Below are positions 5,635-6,563 of a stretch of DNA of 6,563 nucleotides, piece after piece. Made by a program: the position numbers and the translations under genes. Numbering within the stretch: the stretch's first letter is position 1; each line of letters begins with the position of its first letter. The notes beneath the pieces were generated by a model, which worked only from the letters and a program-made list of their open reading frames with translations, ran no database searches and was not told the origin of the DNA. This DNA is from Verrucomicrobiales bacterium. Its GTDB lineage: Bacteria > Verrucomicrobiota > Verrucomicrobiia > Limisphaerales > Palsa-1400. Where the stretch lies: the NCBI GenBank assembly GCA_028293405.1, contig JAQGOW010000038.1:1-6563 (forward strand). Direction: 5' to 3'.

Positions 5635-6563
5635 ATGATCGCGCCTATCAAAATATTGTGGCTGATTCCCTTGCTCCCGCTGGTTGCGGCCGGCATCAGC
5701 GCAGTGTTGCCGCGCACTGCGCGGAAGGTTGCAGCGTCCCTGGCGATTGGCGCGATGGCCGCTTCGTTCGTGCTCTCGGTGATTGCTTTCGTGCACACGT
5801 TGCCGAATGCACCGCGCGAAGCTCTGAATTTCAAATGGTTCGACCTCGGCAACACCACGCTGCAACTCGGATTCGTCCTCGATCCACTCACTGCAATCAT
5901 GGCGGTCATGGTCACCTTCGTTGGCCTGCTCATTTTCATCTATAGCATTGGCTACATGGCGCATGACGAGAATTTCGCGCGATTCTTCTGTTTCCTGTCT
6001 CTATTCGCAGCGGCCATGCTCGGCATCATCGTCGCGAACAGTTTGTTGCTGCTGTTCATCTCGTGGGAATTGGTTGGGCTTGCTTCGTATTTGCTCATTG
6101 GCTTTTGGTTTCACAAACCGAGCGCGGCCGCCGCGTGTAAAAAAGCGTTCATTACAACACGTATCGGCGACATTGGATTGTTTCTCGGAATGGTTTGGCT
6201 CTATTCGAAAACAGGCACGCTGCTCTTCTACGACAATGGCGCTGGTTGCCTCGAACATTCTTCCGTCAGCCAACTGCTAACCCAAACAACAGTGGGCGGA
6301 ATGGCTGTCTCGACGGCCATTTCGCTCCTGTTATTCTGCGGTGCCGTTGGTAAATCGGGCCAACTCCCACTGCACGTTTGGTTGCCCGATGCGATGGAAG
6401 GGCCGACTCCTGTGAGCGCGCTCATTCACGCGGCGACGATGGTGGCGGCGGGCGTTTTTCTCGTCGCGCGCGTCTATCCATTGATGAGCGCAGGAACGGC
6501 GTTGCACGTCGTGACTTGGGTTGGAGCGATTACGGCCGTGTTCGCTGCGTCGATCGCCGTCGC
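5635..6563 (+). CDS. nuoL: NADH-quinone oxidoreductase subunit L (NuoL), 3' end beyond window
   Basis: Largest antiporter-like membrane subunit (ND5 homologue, related to MrpA), the distal proton pump of the membrane arm. The frame stays open from ATG 5635 to the window end, giving 309 complete residues of a protein that is usually above 600. The part lost includes the later helices, the long lateral helix and its anchor. Key ion-path residues seen are E145 in SWELVGLASYLL, D179 in TRIGDIGLF, K240 in GAVGKSGQLPLHVWLPDAM and H265 in SALIHAATM; the K240-H265 spacing of 25 equals that of K229-H254 in E. coli. The segment GPTPVSALIHAATMVAAGV is nearly invariant in the family. The start follows the nuoK stop by three bases, with AAAGG at 5623-5627 seven bases upstream. 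There are no frameshifts in the visible part. Confidence 0.96.
   Translation, partial: MIAPIKILWLIPLLPLVAAGISAVLPRTARKVAASLAIGAMAASFVLSVIAFVHTLPNAPREALNFKWFDLGNTTLQLGFVLDPLTAIMAVMVTFVGLLIFIYSIGYMAHDENFARFFCFLSLFAAAMLGIIVANSLLLLFISWELVGLASYLLIGFWFHKPSAAAACKKAFITTRIGDIGLFLGMVWLYSKTGTLLFYDNGAGCLEHSSVSQLLTQTTVGGMAVSTAISLLLFCGAVGKSGQLPLHVWLPDAMEGPTPVSALIHAATMVAAGVFLVARVYPLMSAGTALHVVTWVGAITAVFAASIAV

Noticed and set aside
5211..5945. 244-codon + strand frame spanning nuoJ, nuoK and nuoL
   Set aside because: It runs out of frame through three well-supported genes and reads as a cysteine- and arginine-rich sequence with no domain.

Overview
The window holds one co-directional gene cluster on the + strand for respiratory complex I (proton-pumping NADH:quinone oxidoreductase or its EFG-less relative). 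The order is nuoA-nuoB-nuoC-nuoD-nuoI-nuoH-nuoJ-nuoK-nuoL, with nuoL cut off by the window end. All nine genes look intact in the part visible, and the key cofactor ligands and ion-pathway residues are present.

Layout: bases 1-134 are a short leader without a convincing gene. It contains a perfect 19-bp palindrome (44-62) and a small hairpin (107-126) just ahead of nuoA. From 135 to the end the coding density is almost total. Every gene from nuoA to nuoK overlaps the next by 1-11 bases, most often as ATGA or GTGA, and nuoK-nuoL are 3 bases apart. This is the layout of a single translationally coupled transcript. No internal promoter or terminator is evident.

How the genes work together: NuoB, NuoC, NuoD and NuoI form the connecting (Q) module, carrying clusters N2 (NuoB) and N6a/N6b (NuoI) and the quinone pocket (NuoD with NuoB and NuoH). 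NuoA, H, J and K form the proximal membrane arm, and NuoL is the distal antiporter-like pump. The genes for the NADH-oxidising module (nuoE, nuoF, nuoG) are absent between nuoD and the membrane genes, and nuoI precedes nuoH, the reverse of the common H-I order. The electron donor therefore cannot be read from this window: E/F/G may be encoded elsewhere, or the complex may accept electrons from ferredoxin or another donor. nuoM and nuoN are expected downstream but lie outside.

Organism: a bacterium of moderate GC content (roughly 50-55% by eye) with Shine-Dalgarno-led genes. The charged insertion in NuoC, the alanine/lysine-rich NuoI tail and the general protein style make me lean to Verrucomicrobiota or a neighbouring phylum. 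That is recollection-based inference and is not established by the sequence. I saw no mobile elements, tRNA or rRNA genes, CRISPR arrays or clear foreign DNA. This is mainly a housekeeping respiratory operon with some unusual architecture, and I do not see a wholly new system in it.
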